NCBI RefSeq assembly: GCF_000621725.1
Contig: NZ_JHXM01000001.1
Span: forward strand, 199,297-263,296
From: Xylanibacter brevis ATCC 19188
Lineage (GTDB): Bacteria; Bacteroidota; Bacteroidia; Bacteroidales; Bacteroidaceae
DNA: 64,000 nt
Direction of reading: 5' to 3'
In this document: positions 9,455 through 19,900 of the stretch, in pieces
Position numbering within the stretch: position 1 is the stretch's first letter
How the letters are laid out: the number at the start of each line of letters is the position of its first letter
Program-made: the position numbers and the translations under genes
The notes under the pieces: model-generated
Database searches by the model: none
Seen by the model: the letters and a program-made list of their open reading frames with translations, nothing else
Told to the model about the DNA's origin: nothing

Positions 9455-11707
9455 TTATTTTTCCAGGTTTACATTGATCTTCTTGTCGCAAGCGGTAGCG
9501 GGCACAAACACGGTTACCACACGACGATTCTCATCATAGTTCCAGGTGCCATTATCCTGCTTCTTGCCATTCACGGTAACTGCTGTAGGACAGTCGGTGC
9601 TCAGGAACTCAACGGTATATGCGCGCTTAGCGGGCATGCCGGGGAATGAACCCTTGCGGGGGTGGATGGTCAGGCTGTTGTCCTTATGAGTCATCTTCAC
9701 CCAGCTGAAGGCACCTTCCTTATAGCCCTCGGTGTCGCCCTCGTCCTCGTAGAGAGAGCTCTCGCCATCGGCGCCGGGCACCACCTTCACAATCAGACGG
9801 TCAGGACGGGTGTTGAGGTTCATCATTGGAGGATTATTCACGATCACAGCACCAGCGCGGTAGAAATAAGGAATCTCGGGCTGTGTGTAGCTGTCGACGA
9901 AGATGCGGTTACCGTCAACCACCTTATTGCGGCACACGTCAAACCACTTGCCTTCGGGCAACCAGGTGCGGCGCTCGGCCTTACCATTCTTTCCAGCAGG
10001 TGTCACTACTGGAGCAACCAGGATATCGTCGCCAAACATATACTCATCTTCGAAGAGATAAGCATTGTTTGCCTCGGGAGAATCATAGTAGAGCGGACGG
10101 CACATGCTGACGCCAGTGTCGTAGGCCTGACGGGCTGCGGTGTAGATGTAGGGCATCAGGGCATAGCGCAGCTTCACGGTCTCGAGCAGCAAGGGGAAGT
10201 TCTCATACTTCCAGATGCGGCGCTCAATGCCTTCCCAGTTGGTAGCATGTGTACGGAACACGGGGGTAAACACGCCATACTGCATCCAGCGCAGATAGAT
10301 TTCGGGGTCGTTGCCACCAGTCTGCTGGTGTCCACCCAGGTCGTGTCCCCAGTAGCCGAAGCCTACGTTCGAAGCAGTAGCTGTGAAGTAGGGCTGCCAA
10401 GCCAGTGTGCCATAGGTTGTGAACGAGTCGCCCGAGAAGCCAATAGGATAGCGATGGCTGCCCAGTCCACCCCAGCGGTGGAAAATCAAAGGACGATGGT
10501 TAGGACGGTTCAGGCGCATGTCGTTATAGAACACGTGGTTGCACCAGAAGGTCTCGCTCAGTCCGTCCACGTACTTACTGGTGAGGTTCTGCTGCCAGTC
10601 CAGCCACCAGAAGTCAACGCCCTGGTTCTCGCGTGCGCGGATGATACTATTGAACATGTGATGGTAGAACTTAGGATCGCTCAGGTTCCATGGCACCACC
10701 TTCGTAGCGGCATCCATGCCCATCGAGTCGCGCAACTGTGCAAACATATCCTCGTCGTCGTCAACACCGTCGGCGGGGTGCAGGTTCAGCGACACCTTCA
10801 GGCCGTTGTCGTGCATAAACTTGATCAGTCCTTCAGGATCGGGAATAGCGGTGCGGTCCCAAGTCCAACCTGTCCAGCCCTGAGTGTGCCAGTCCATATC
10901 GAAGATCATCACGTCCATGGGAATCTGATTCTTCTTCACGTCGTTCACGATTTCCATGAACTCCTCGCTGGTGTAGCGCTGATACTTACTGTACCAGTAG
11001 CCCAGCACGTAGAGTGGAGGCATGGGCTGACGACCGGCAATCTTGATATAGTCGCCCAGCGCCTTCTTGTACTGATGGCCGTAGCCCAGGAAGTACCAGT
11101 CGATGGCTTCCTTATCGACGGGCTGTGCCACCCACTCGATGCCGTCCTGACTCTTGTCGAAGGCAAAGGTGGTAGAGCCATCGCCACGCTTGGTGCGGGG
11201 CGACTCGTCGATGATGCTCCAGCCAGCACGTGAGAGCAGGCCGTTCTCCATCTCCTGACGCTTGTTGTCACCTATCTGTCCGTCCAGCGTACGTGTGGTG
11301 CCTTTCAGGTTTAGCTTGTCGTCCTTGCCGGGATACCACGTCACCTGACGTCCATTCAGATTAAACTGGATGGTGAGCACCTGGTCGTTGGGGCGGTTGT
11401 CTATCCTGCCACCCATCTTGTAGCGCAATGTCAGCGCATCGGTGGTAATATACAAATAGCCGTCGCGTACCTCTTTTTTATAATGAGGCACGGGCAGACG
11501 ACGATTGACCACGGCAAAGGTAGCGCGGTCTTCAAACTGCTGTTTTCTACTGTACTGAATACGAATCATTTCGGGAGTAAGCACGGTGAAACGTGCTTCG
11601 CCGGCATTAACAATTGCGTCGGCGTTTGCCAGAGGGTTCATGCTGTCGGCAGCCGTTGCGGGTAGCAGACCAACCAAGAGCAGAATTGCGGTGAAAATCT
11701 TTCTCAT
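9455..11707 (-). CDS. GH31 glycoside hydrolase, second in operon and first transcribed
   Basis: A 750-residue exported GH31 enzyme with a signal peptide ending near residue 20 (LLPATAA). The barrel contains DVMIFDMDWH and DFWWLDWQQ, making D370 the probable nucleophile. GFSGDSF gives D427 as the probable acid/base. A C-terminal segment (SLYEDEGDTEGYKEGAFSW) matches the DUF5110-type domain common in this family. The nucleophile motif WLDW differs from the WNDMNE of its operon partner, so the two enzymes belong to different GH31 subgroups and probably cut different linkages or chain lengths. It is the first gene of the operon and lies directly downstream of the SusR-like regulator gene, which suggests control by that regulator. 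Confidence 0.9.
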   Translation of the reverse strand: MRKIFTAILLLVGLLPATAADSMNPLANADAIVNAGEARFTVLTPEMIRIQYSRKQQFEDRATFAVVNRRLPVPHYKKEVRDGYLYITTDALTLRYKMGGRIDNRPNDQVLTIQFNLNGRQVTWYPGKDDKLNLKGTTRTLDGQIGDNKRQEMENGLLSRAGWSIIDESPRTKRGDGSTTFAFDKSQDGIEWVAQPVDKEAIDWYFLGYGHQYKKALGDYIKIAGRQPMPPLYVLGYWYSKYQRYTSEEFMEIVNDVKKNQIPMDVMIFDMDWHTQGWTGWTWDRTAIPDPEGLIKFMHDNGLKVSLNLHPADGVDDDEDMFAQLRDSMGMDAATKVVPWNLSDPKFYHHMFNSIIRARENQGVDFWWLDWQQNLTSKYVDGLSETFWCNHVFYNDMRLNRPNHRPLIFHRWGGLGSHRYPIGFSGDSFTTYGTLAWQPYFTATASNVGFGYWGHDLGGHQQTGGNDPEIYLRWMQYGVFTPVFRTHATNWEGIERRIWKYENFPLLLETVKLRYALMPYIYTAARQAYDTGVSMCRPLYYDSPEANNAYLFEDEYMFGDDILVAPVVTPAGKNGKAERRTWLPEGKWFDVCRNKVVDGNRIFVDSYTQPEIPYFYRAGAVIVNNPPMMNLNTRPDRLIVKVVPGADGESSLYEDEGDTEGYKEGAFSWVKMTHKDNSLTIHPRKGSFPGMPAKRAYTVEFLSTDCPTAVTVNGKKQDNGTWNYDENRRVVTVFVPATACDKKINVNLEK

Positions 11708-11740
11708 AATCTAGTGAAACACTTTGGTTCTTAGTTTGTG

Positions 11741-11748
11741 CAAAGTTC
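11741..11748 (-). promoter_or_regulatory. Possible -7 promoter element for the GH31 operon
   Basis: On the minus strand this reads GAACTTTG, one base from the Bacteroidota TAnnTTTG consensus. It lies 34 bp upstream of the GH31 start at 11707 and downstream of the regulator's terminator hairpin. No clear -33 TTTG was found, so activator-dependent use would be needed. Confidence 0.35.
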
Positions 11749-11809
11749 GGCATTTTCCCGCGTATATGTATATAAAATAAGAATTGTATAACTGGTTTTT
11801 GATTAATAC

Positions 11810-11846
11810 AAAATATAAGCACCTGGAAACCAGATGCTTATATTTT
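11810..11846 (-). terminator. Hairpin terminator after the SusR-like gene
   Basis: Arms AAATATAAGCA and TGCTTATATTT enclose an inner CTGG/CCAG stem with an AAA loop. On the minus strand the stem is followed by a T-rich stretch. It lies about 70 bp beyond the regulator's stop codon and before the GH31 operon, so it probably separates the two transcripts. The stem is nearly symmetrical and could act on either strand. Confidence 0.6.
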
Positions 11847-11912
11847 TGACTATTGCCGTTTTGTATAACGGATATATAACGAAAAATGAGGTATATTTGT
11901 CTAAAAAGCAGG

Positions 11913-13517
11913 TCAAATTTGCATGATGAGCTCCTCAAATTGCTCACTCTTGTAGCGCGAACGGTTCCTGATTCGTGTCTTATAGGTGTTCACGGTGTGC
12001 ACAGAGAAGTTCAGGAATTTGGCTATACTTTCACTGTCAGTGACACCCAGACGCACCAATGCATAGATGCGCATCTCGGTGGTCAGCGAGTTTTCCTTCT
12101 CGGGCACCTTACGGTCTTCCTCGTTGAACAGCTCGTTATAGCGAACTACAAAATCGGGGAACAACGACAGGAACGTGTGGTCGAAGGCCTCAAACATGTT
12201 GTCGCGCTCGCTGTTCAGCGTCGATAGCTTCACCATGAGGCGCAGGTCTTCATACTGCTTGGCCACCAGCTTGCGGTCTATGCTCAGGAACAGCTTCTCC
12301 AGTTTGCTGATAAACTCGGCAGTGGTGTAGAACGTGCGACCGATATAGGCATTCTTAATCTTATCGTCCTCCTGCAGATGGCTGTTGGCCACTTGCAACT
12401 GCTCCAGGTTCTCGGCAATGGTCTGGCGAGCCTCCTTCAGCTTCGCATTGCTCTTGCGAATAAACACATAGGCAGCAGCCATGATAAACAGCAGCACAAA
12501 GAACAACACCGATGCTGCTATCAGCCAGTTGCGCTGACTGCTCAGCGCATCATAGCGGTCTTGCTCGATGATGGGCAGGATGTCGTTGATCTCCACCTTG
12601 CGCAGACGCGTGTTGAAGAAGTTCACCTCCTCCAGTGCCTGATGCACATAGATGCTGGCACGCTCGTAGTCACCTTTTTTATATATAAAGCGAGCCAGAT
12701 GATAAAGTGCCGTGATCTCGCGCGTGGCCGACTCATTGTCTGCTATGGCCGAACGGGCAAACAACTGGATGGCCTTATCCTCGTCGTTCAGGTTGAAATA
12801 GGCCCAAGCCAGTTCAGCAGAAGTGGTAGCCTCCATGCGCAAGTCGCCTTCACACATGCTCAGCACCCTCAGCAACGACTTCTCGGCCTTGGCATACTGG
12901 CCCGTGCGCATCTGCAGCATACCGGTGTAGGCCCACCACTCTATAGTCCCCACGGGGTGAAGCGCAATGATAGAGTCGTTGTAGGCATTACAACGGGTGA
13001 TGTATTTCGTGTAGTAAGGCTCCTCGTGGATATAGTCGGCCATATTGCGCCAAAGGTTGCAGTTCAGGTCGTAGTATGACTCCAACTGGTTGGCAGGAAT
13101 GGCGGCCCTGTCGATGGTCTTCATCATGTCCTCTGCCTCGGTCAGGATGCCGGCGGTGATCAGCGTGAAGATGACGGCCTGCTTGGCCTCCAGCATCTTT
13201 TCTGCATTATTCAGGCGCTTGGCTTCCTCGTAGCACAATTCAGCATAATGATGGGCAGAATCATAACTGAACACCTTATATTCCAAATAAATAGAATATA
13301 ATTGTTCGTAATACCTACCTTCGCGCTTCGATGCAGGTAATGCACTTTTCATATCCTTCACCCGCGAAAGCTTATTCTGATGTATCTGCTCATAGCGCTC
13401 CAAACTGGCATCCAGTTTGTCGAGCCACTCCTCTGTTTCTTTGGAATATTCAGCACTTACGGTTTGTGGAAGAGCGAATAACAGTAAAATCAAACAATAG
13501 AAGTAATTATTCATCAT
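11913..13517 (-). CDS. SusR-like membrane-bound transcriptional regulator (TPR, TM, LuxR-type HTH)
   Basis: A 534-residue protein with an N-terminal signal or membrane segment (about 1-22), a helical TPR-like sensor region (about 30-325), one transmembrane helix at 331-353 (WLIAASVLFFVLLFIMAAAYVF), a coiled-coil (355-385) and a C-terminal HTH (about 477-525: LTTEMRIYALVRLGVTDSES, then NFSVHTVNTYKTRIRNR). Size and architecture match Bacteroides SusR and DUF6377-type regulators, which sense alpha-glucan breakdown products in the periplasm and activate the neighbouring polysaccharide locus from the membrane. The GH31/SusE-like operon immediately downstream is the likely target. It has its own promoter and terminator. 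The inducer is inferred from context only. Confidence 0.8.
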   Translation of the reverse strand: MMNNYFYCLILLLFALPQTVSAEYSKETEEWLDKLDASLERYEQIHQNKLSRVKDMKSALPASKREGRYYEQLYSIYLEYKVFSYDSAHHYAELCYEEAKRLNNAEKMLEAKQAVIFTLITAGILTEAEDMMKTIDRAAIPANQLESYYDLNCNLWRNMADYIHEEPYYTKYITRCNAYNDSIIALHPVGTIEWWAYTGMLQMRTGQYAKAEKSLLRVLSMCEGDLRMEATTSAELAWAYFNLNDEDKAIQLFARSAIADNESATREITALYHLARFIYKKGDYERASIYVHQALEEVNFFNTRLRKVEINDILPIIEQDRYDALSSQRNWLIAASVLFFVLLFIMAAAYVFIRKSNAKLKEARQTIAENLEQLQVANSHLQEDDKIKNAYIGRTFYTTAEFISKLEKLFLSIDRKLVAKQYEDLRLMVKLSTLNSERDNMFEAFDHTFLSLFPDFVVRYNELFNEEDRKVPEKENSLTTEMRIYALVRLGVTDSESIAKFLNFSVHTVNTYKTRIRNRSRYKSEQFEELIMQI

Positions 13518-13557
13518 TTCTAGTTAGGTGTCAAGCGAAATAATCTCGATTCGAAAG

Positions 13558-13565
13558 CAAAGGTA
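13558..13565 (-). promoter_or_regulatory. Promoter of the SusR-like regulator gene
   Basis: The minus strand reads TACCTTTG, an exact match to TAnnTTTG. A TTG-containing -33 region (AATTGTG) lies 20 bp upstream. Transcription would start about 34 nt before the ATG at 13517. Confidence 0.6.
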
Positions 13566-13649
13566 GGTAAAAAAGACTGATAACACAATTTTATTTAATA
13601 AAATTAACAAAAAACTTTCACGTTGTAATTCTTTGAGTTTACGGTTAGC

Positions 13650-13926
13650 AAAGCAGCCCTTTTGAAGTACAAAAGTGGCACTTTTGAAGCGTGATACTTA
13701 AAGTATTAATTTTAGTCTAAAGTCTAGAATGGTCATTTCTAGACTCTGGAAATAGTGTTTCTAAACTCTAGACGTGAGGTTTCTAGAGTCTAGAAATAAC
13801 CTTTCTAGACTCTAGATTCGACCCAAAAGCGTAAGTATTGCACCTCAAAACCATAAGTATTGCAAATCAAAAGCGTAAGTATTGCAGCGTGAAAGCAACT
13901 ATATGCCGATGCAATACTTATTGAAA
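13650..13926. repeat. Array A: 13-bp quasi-palindromic boxes at exact 22-bp pitch
   Basis: Thirteen 13-bp boxes (two 6-bp half-sites around one central base) start every 22 bp from 13650, separated by 9-bp spacers that all differ. Boxes 1-3 are AAAGCAGCCCTTT, AAAGTGGCACTTT and ATACTTAAAGTAT. Boxes 4-8 (13716-13816) are TCTAGA types such as TCTAGAGTCTAGA and TCTAGACTCTAGA. Boxes 9-11 are hybrids such as AAAGCGTAAGTAT, which joins a half-site like that of box 1 to the right half of box 3. Boxes 12 and 13 are degenerate. The array fills the gap between the RND operon terminator and the SusR-like promoter. A second array with the same geometry is at 52615-53033. I do not recognise the family. Confidence 0.85.
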
Positions 13927-13963
13927 AAGAACAGTATCCTGCTCCAACGGAGAGGATACTGTT
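13922..13963 (-). terminator. Rho-independent terminator of the RND efflux operon
   Basis: On the minus strand the stem AACAGTATCC / GGATACTGTT (13954-13963 and 13930-13939) is followed by CTTTTTC. It directly abuts the stop codon of the last RND gene. Confidence 0.8.
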
Positions 13964-16947
13964 CATCCTTTTCCCTTCCTTTGGGAGCGTCGGGATGGCG
14001 TAAATACGGGCATTGCAAACACCAATGCCAACAAAGAGAAGAGCAGTCCGCCGATAGAGCCCATCGCAAAGGAATACCAGAAATGGTTTTCGTCCTGGTC
14101 GAAGACAAAAGGCACAAGTCCCAACACCGTTGACAGAATGGTGAGCAGGATGGGAATGATTTTATGATTATAGGCTCGCAGGTAGTTCTTGCCATTGTTG
14201 TTATACTCGTTCATCAGATAGATGCCGGCATTCACCGTCAGTCCCGAGAGCAGCACCAGGGCCGCAAAGCCGCCAAGTCCGAACTCCACGCCTCCGAAAT
14301 GATAGACCAGGAAGGCGCCGACCATCGAGATAGGAATCAGCAGGATGATGACCAAGGCCTTGTAAAGACTCTCAAAAACAATACTGCAGATAAAGAAGAT
14401 GATGATGGCCACCAGTCCCAGCAACAGGTATTGCTGGTTTTCTTCCTCGTCGAACCTATATTCATTCTGAAGACAGCGGAACCCCACAGGCATCATGGCG
14501 TCAAACTCTTCCATGTATCGGCGAACAATATTATAGGTGTAGTTATACGACCCCAGCACGTTGAAAGCCAGCGTGATGACATATTCCTGGTTCTCGCGCT
14601 TGATGCTTTTCTTAGCCTCTCGTTGCGAGATGTTCATAAAGTCCGACAGACGCACCTCGCGGTCTTGAAGCTTCAGGAACGAGTTCTCCATCTGCCATTG
14701 GTCAAAGCTGTTATACTGGTGGGGGCGCAACACGATGTCTGTATTTCCCTTCCTTCCTACATAGTATTCAGAGAGTATGCTGGCCATGCGCCCATACATC
14801 TCGTTGACGTTCATGCCATAGGCCGTCAGCTTCTCGCGGTCGTATTCCATATACAGCTCCTGTTCCTGCTCTCCCTCGCCCACATTTCTAATCACCAGGT
14901 CCACCACGCGCGGGTTCTCCTTCATCTTCTTCTGCATGATTTCAGCATAGCGGTACAACTGATCATAGTCGTAGCCCGCTATCACGATCTGCTGCGAGCG
15001 ATACTGCAGGTTGAGCGAGTTGCTGAAGCCGCGCTCACTCACGCCATGTGTAGCCCAGTCGGCCCCACCGATAGACACCAGCTTACCGATGGTCTTGTTT
15101 TCCAACTTATAAGGAAAACTGGTATTCTGCGCCTCGTCAGTAAACTCCACCATCATCTGGGCGCCGCCGTCACTGACATACGATTCAAAGTGCTTGATTT
15201 CCTTAAAGGTCGAGAGGAAAGCCTCAACATCGAGCACCTTCTCGTTCAGCTGTGCCGCCGTGCCGCCTACCGGCATCTTGCCAGATATATAGAGCTTCAC
15301 CTCGCGTTTCTCTCTCTCGTAATGGCTTTTGTTCACCGTGTCCAGAAACAGGCACAGCGTCCATCCGAAAAGTCCGAAGAATGCCAGCATGATAGGCCAT
15401 CGCAGAATACGATGCTGCGCCACCCTCATATACCCCCTGTAGAAGCGATTCCACAACAAGATTATGCGGAGGTTACGGGGTCTGCCTGCTTTTCTGCACG
15501 AGTAGTTCATCCGCGTCACCAAGGCCGGCACAAACAAGGCCGACACCAACAGCGCCACGGCCAGATTCACAATGATCATCCATGAGAAATCGTAGAGCGA
15601 ATCTCTCATCGAGTCGGGCAACCAAAAGACAATGATCAGGGAGCCTATCGTGGTGAGCATCGCTGCCATAATCCCCGTGAAAGCACGATGGTCACGATGA
15701 TAGCTGTAATGATCGACCATCACGATCGTGGAGTCAATGATCAGTCCGAGCGAGATGGTGACACCCGCCATGGAGAAGGGTTCCAGACGCATGTCGAACA
15801 GATCATAGCATATCACGGCAAGCAACAGGTTGGCCAACAGCGACACTGCCACAATAAACAGATACTTCCAGTCGCGCTTACACAAGAACACGAACAGCAG
15901 CAGTATGACCAGCGAGATGGCACTACGCCTGATGAGCACCTGAAACTCCGAGAATCGTTCTTTCGCACGGTCTGTGTCGCAGGTGAAATAGAGAGACCGT
16001 CCGTTTATCTCGCCCGAGTCGTCGATGATGGTCTTCACCTGGTCGGCCACCTTGTTGATGTTCACGTTCTCCTCAGCATACACCGTCAGATAGACCGTGT
16101 TCATGCCGTTCACACGATAGAAAAAGTGCGGCACCTTTTCCTTAAACGAACAGGTAGCCAGGTTGTTCAGGTAGATAATCTTTTCGCCCACGGTCACCAC
16201 CGGTATCGACTCAAAGTCTATCTTGTCGCCATCCACCTTCAGAAAGAGCGTGATGCGCGACAGGTGCCCTTCGCTGTCATGCCTGTAAGCATCGCCCACC
16301 ACATTCTCTCTGCCCAGATACGACCTGATAGCGTCGGCCAGGTCGCCCGCCGTTATACCATAGTTAGACAGCAGGTCGGCATCGTAAGCCACCTCCATCT
16401 CCAGGTCCGAGCCGCCACTCACGTCCACGGTCCTCACACCGTCCACACGCATCAGGTAGGGCTTCACCTGTCGCTCCACCAGCTCCCGTATCTCCCTGTC
16501 GGACATGTCGGCATTGATATGATACGTCAGGATGGGTTGATCGTAGTCGCCCGACGACCGTGTGACCACCTCGCCGCCCGCCAGTTGCGGATAGCTCACC
16601 CCTGGTGGCAGCTTGTCGCGGAGCTGTCTCAGCAGCGATGCCACCTCGAATTTCACGCTCGACACCGACGCCTCCGGCTTCAGCCTGATCTCCACCCGTC
16701 CATGACCGAAATTCGATTCTGACGATACACTTGCCACGCCATTGACCATCCCCACGACGCCCTCTACCCTGGAGGTCACCTCCTGCTCCAGCACCTTGGC
16801 CGACGCGCCGTTCCATCCGAATGTCACCGTCAGCGTGCGCCCCTGTCTAGGACGCGGCTGGTCGCTGACATCCAGTCGGGTGATGAGTGCTGCGCCCACA
16901 ATCATGAGCACACACATGGTGAGCAGGATGGAGAATGCGTGTTTCAT
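13963..16947 (-). CDS. RND efflux pump inner-membrane subunit, second of a pair
   Basis: A 994-residue AcrB/MMPL-superfamily transporter: N-terminal TM helix, porter domain, TM helices around 340-480, a second porter half, and TM helices from about 850 to the C-terminus. TM4 contains GLIIDSTIVMVD with a single acidic residue (D405 followed by S), where AcrB has two aspartates. Its start overlaps the stop of the upstream RND gene by 4 bp (ATGA), so translation is probably coupled. Two different pump genes with one adaptor and one TolC suggest a hetero-oligomeric pump, as in MdtBC. The substrate cannot be read from sequence. Drugs, bile acids or metals are all possible. Confidence 0.88.
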   Translation of the reverse strand: MKHAFSILLTMCVLMIVGAALITRLDVSDQPRPRQGRTLTVTFGWNGASAKVLEQEVTSRVEGVVGMVNGVASVSSESNFGHGRVEIRLKPEASVSSVKFEVASLLRQLRDKLPPGVSYPQLAGGEVVTRSSGDYDQPILTYHINADMSDREIRELVERQVKPYLMRVDGVRTVDVSGGSDLEMEVAYDADLLSNYGITAGDLADAIRSYLGRENVVGDAYRHDSEGHLSRITLFLKVDGDKIDFESIPVVTVGEKIIYLNNLATCSFKEKVPHFFYRVNGMNTVYLTVYAEENVNINKVADQVKTIIDDSGEINGRSLYFTCDTDRAKERFSEFQVLIRRSAISLVILLLFVFLCKRDWKYLFIVAVSLLANLLLAVICYDLFDMRLEPFSMAGVTISLGLIIDSTIVMVDHYSYHRDHRAFTGIMAAMLTTIGSLIIVFWLPDSMRDSLYDFSWMIIVNLAVALLVSALFVPALVTRMNYSCRKAGRPRNLRIILLWNRFYRGYMRVAQHRILRWPIMLAFFGLFGWTLCLFLDTVNKSHYEREKREVKLYISGKMPVGGTAAQLNEKVLDVEAFLSTFKEIKHFESYVSDGGAQMMVEFTDEAQNTSFPYKLENKTIGKLVSIGGADWATHGVSERGFSNSLNLQYRSQQIVIAGYDYDQLYRYAEIMQKKMKENPRVVDLVIRNVGEGEQEQELYMEYDREKLTAYGMNVNEMYGRMASILSEYYVGRKGNTDIVLRPHQYNSFDQWQMENSFLKLQDREVRLSDFMNISQREAKKSIKRENQEYVITLAFNVLGSYNYTYNIVRRYMEEFDAMMPVGFRCLQNEYRFDEEENQQYLLLGLVAIIIFFICSIVFESLYKALVIILLIPISMVGAFLVYHFGGVEFGLGGFAALVLLSGLTVNAGIYLMNEYNNNGKNYLRAYNHKIIPILLTILSTVLGLVPFVFDQDENHFWYSFAMGSIGGLLFSLLALVFAMPVFTPSRRSQRKGKG

Positions 16948-19900
16948 TTCTTCTTCCGGTCTTTAAGATGATAGATTACGTAGTATTCCAGTGGTACGAT
17001 GAACAGACTGACCAGTGTTCCCACCACCATTCCAACGGTCAGCGTCAGCGACAACGGGAACTGCAGTGCCGACCCCATGTCGCCGCGGTGCAAAAACGGC
17101 ACCAGCGCCAGGATGGTGGTGAGCGACGTCATCACAATAGGCTTCAGACGGCGGTGTCCGGCCTCAACAACGGCATGGAGCAGTGTGTGTCCCGAGCGAT
17201 AGAGGCGGTTCATCGTGTCCACCTTCAGGATAGAGTCGTTGATCACGATACCACTCATCACCACCAGTCCCGTCATCGACATGATGTTCAGCGACTCGCC
17301 GCAGACAAACAGCACCAGCATCACCACGCTCACGTCCACCACCACCTCCGAGATGATGATAAACGGCTGCAGCAGACTCTCAAACTGGGCAGCCATGATG
17401 AAATAGAGCAGCAGTAGCGACACCAGCAGCACCACGGCCAGTTCGCCAATCATCTGGCGCGACTCGAAGTAGTTGCCCTTATAGCCTACGGCCACCTTGC
17501 TGTTCTTATCCCGACAGATGTTGTCGCAGTGTTTCATCATCCGTCCCACCGTCTTATCGTCGGCATGCTCTATGCTCACGGGGTAGTATTCGCCGTCAAT
17601 GCTGGCATGCAGTCGTTTATAGTTCTCTACCCTTCTCTCCTTGACAAGGAAGGAGATGGGTATCTCCACATTCTCGCTGTTGGCGATGGTCGATTGCATC
17701 ACCACGTCAGCCAGTCTGCTGTCTTGTCCCACCACGATGGGCACCATCTGCGTGCCGATAGATATCTCATGCACCTTGTTGCCACCCAACAGTTGGTGCA
17801 GTCGGCTGTACAGCTGCTGATAGCTGACGTGATAGAAAGCCAGCTGTTCCAGGTCTGCCACGTATTGCAGGTTCTCTTCCACGGCAACCGGCTGTATGCC
17901 AACGTCAGGAAACGTCCGGTGCAGGTCCACGGTCATCTCGCGTGCCAGCGCCACCGAAGGTCTTCCGCCGTCCACGTTCTGCAATCTTATCTCCAGGTCG
18001 GGTTTGTCTGTCTGGAATATTGCGTCATACACGTTGCCCGCCACCTTATACTCCACCTTCGCCTTCGGATAGTGTTTTGCCAGGTATTGGCTCATGGCCG
18101 TCTGTGCCGAGTCGAGCGCCTCCTTGCTCTCCGTCTTGAAATAAACGATGGCCTCGCTGCCCGTGATATCCTCTGTATGCGACAGCACAAACTCCTGCGT
18201 GCCCATCATGGCCGTTGTTGCGGTCATGCTCTGCCTGGCCACCTGCAGCACCTCGTCCGTGCGTCGGGCATTCTCGTGTCCCGATATGCCCGCGTTCCAG
18301 TCTATCACCATCAGCGCATCGCTATGCTCGATATACGGCATACGCTCTTTCTTTACAAAAGGAAAGAGCACCACTATCAGCACCACGGCGATGCCGAAGA
18401 ACGACAGGCACAGCTTGCCGTGCCGCATGGTCCACTGGTTCATCGGCATATACCACCTCATGAGCAGTCGTTCGCCCGGTGTCACCCGCTTCTTGCCGCG
18501 GAGTCCTTTTCTCAGGTAGAGGTTGTGAAAATACACAGGAATCACCATGGCCGCCACCAGCAGCGAGGCGGCCAGAGCCATCGTCACGCCCATGGCCTGG
18601 TCGTAGAAGAGAGCACCTGTGGTGCCATTCAGGAATATCAGTGGTATAAACACCGAGCAGGTGGTCAGCACCGAGCTCAGCATCGGCACGAACACCTCGC
18701 CCGTACCTCTGACGGCATCTTCCCGCTGCATGATATTGTCAATCACGATGATGGCGTTGTCCACCATCATGCCCACGCCGAGAATCAGTCCCGACAGCGA
18801 GATAATGTTGATCGTGATGCCAAACAGATAGAAACAAAGCAGCGTCAGCACCAACGACAACGGAATAGAGATGATGATAAGCAGCGGTGTGCGCCATCCG
18901 CCATTGAACACGAAGAGTATCAGGCAGGCCAGCAGCGCACCCAGCGCAAAGTTCCACTCCAGGTTGCTGATAGAGTATGAGAGCAGCTCTGTCTGGTCGC
19001 GGTTCACCACCAGCTCGATGTCAGGATAGTCTGTCCTCAGTTGTTTTATCAGCTCTTCCATATGTTCCTTCAGCACCTCCATCTGCGCATCGTTCTGTTT
19101 GATGACGGCCATTGTCACCGCATCCTTGCCGTTGCTCTTCACGATGCCGTTTCTCACCGCCGCATGCTCCTTCACCTCGCAGATGTCCTTCAGCCTGGCC
19201 ATGCGGTCGCCATGTCTCACGTAGAGGTTCTCAATGTCCTCTTTGCTCAGTATCTGGGCATCGAAATGCACGCTATAGCGATAGATGCCGTTGACCACGC
19301 TCAGTGCTCCCAGCGTGATGTTGTTGTCGCGGATGGTGCGTTCAATATCTTCCACGCCCATACCCATAGCGCTGAGTTTGTCCATGTCGGGCACGCACTG
19401 AATCTCCACGCCCACCGTACCGCTGAAGTCCACCATCGCCACCTCTGGAATCTGTTCGAAGCGTTTCAGTATCACGTTTCTCACCAGTTTCGACAGTTGC
19501 GCCAGCTTCTGCTCCGACGTTGCACTGTCGTCGCCTTTGTCGTTGGCAGTCGTGATGTCCACATAGAAGGCTGGTATGTCCAGCACGCTGGCCTTGATAA
19601 TCTTCGGTCTGCTCACCTGTCGGTCGAATCCGTTCATGGCACGGTCCACCTTCTCGTTCACATCGATGAACAGCAGGTCCATGTCGGCACCGGGTTCAAA
19701 CGACAGTGTGATGGTGCCTATGTCCATGCGCGACACGCTCTCGATGTCCTTCAGGCCTGCCACCTGTGCCAGCTGCTGGCGCATGGGTCCCACCAACTGC
19801 TGCTCTATCTCCGTCACCGAGGCGCCCGGGTTCGACATCTGTACCGTGATGCGTGGAATGTCTATCTGCGGCATCATCGATACGGGGATGTGTCGCAGCG

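Noticed and set aside
11711..11947. Short minus-strand frames between the SusR-like and GH31 genes
   Set aside because: They cover the terminator hairpin and promoter region and have no conserved features.
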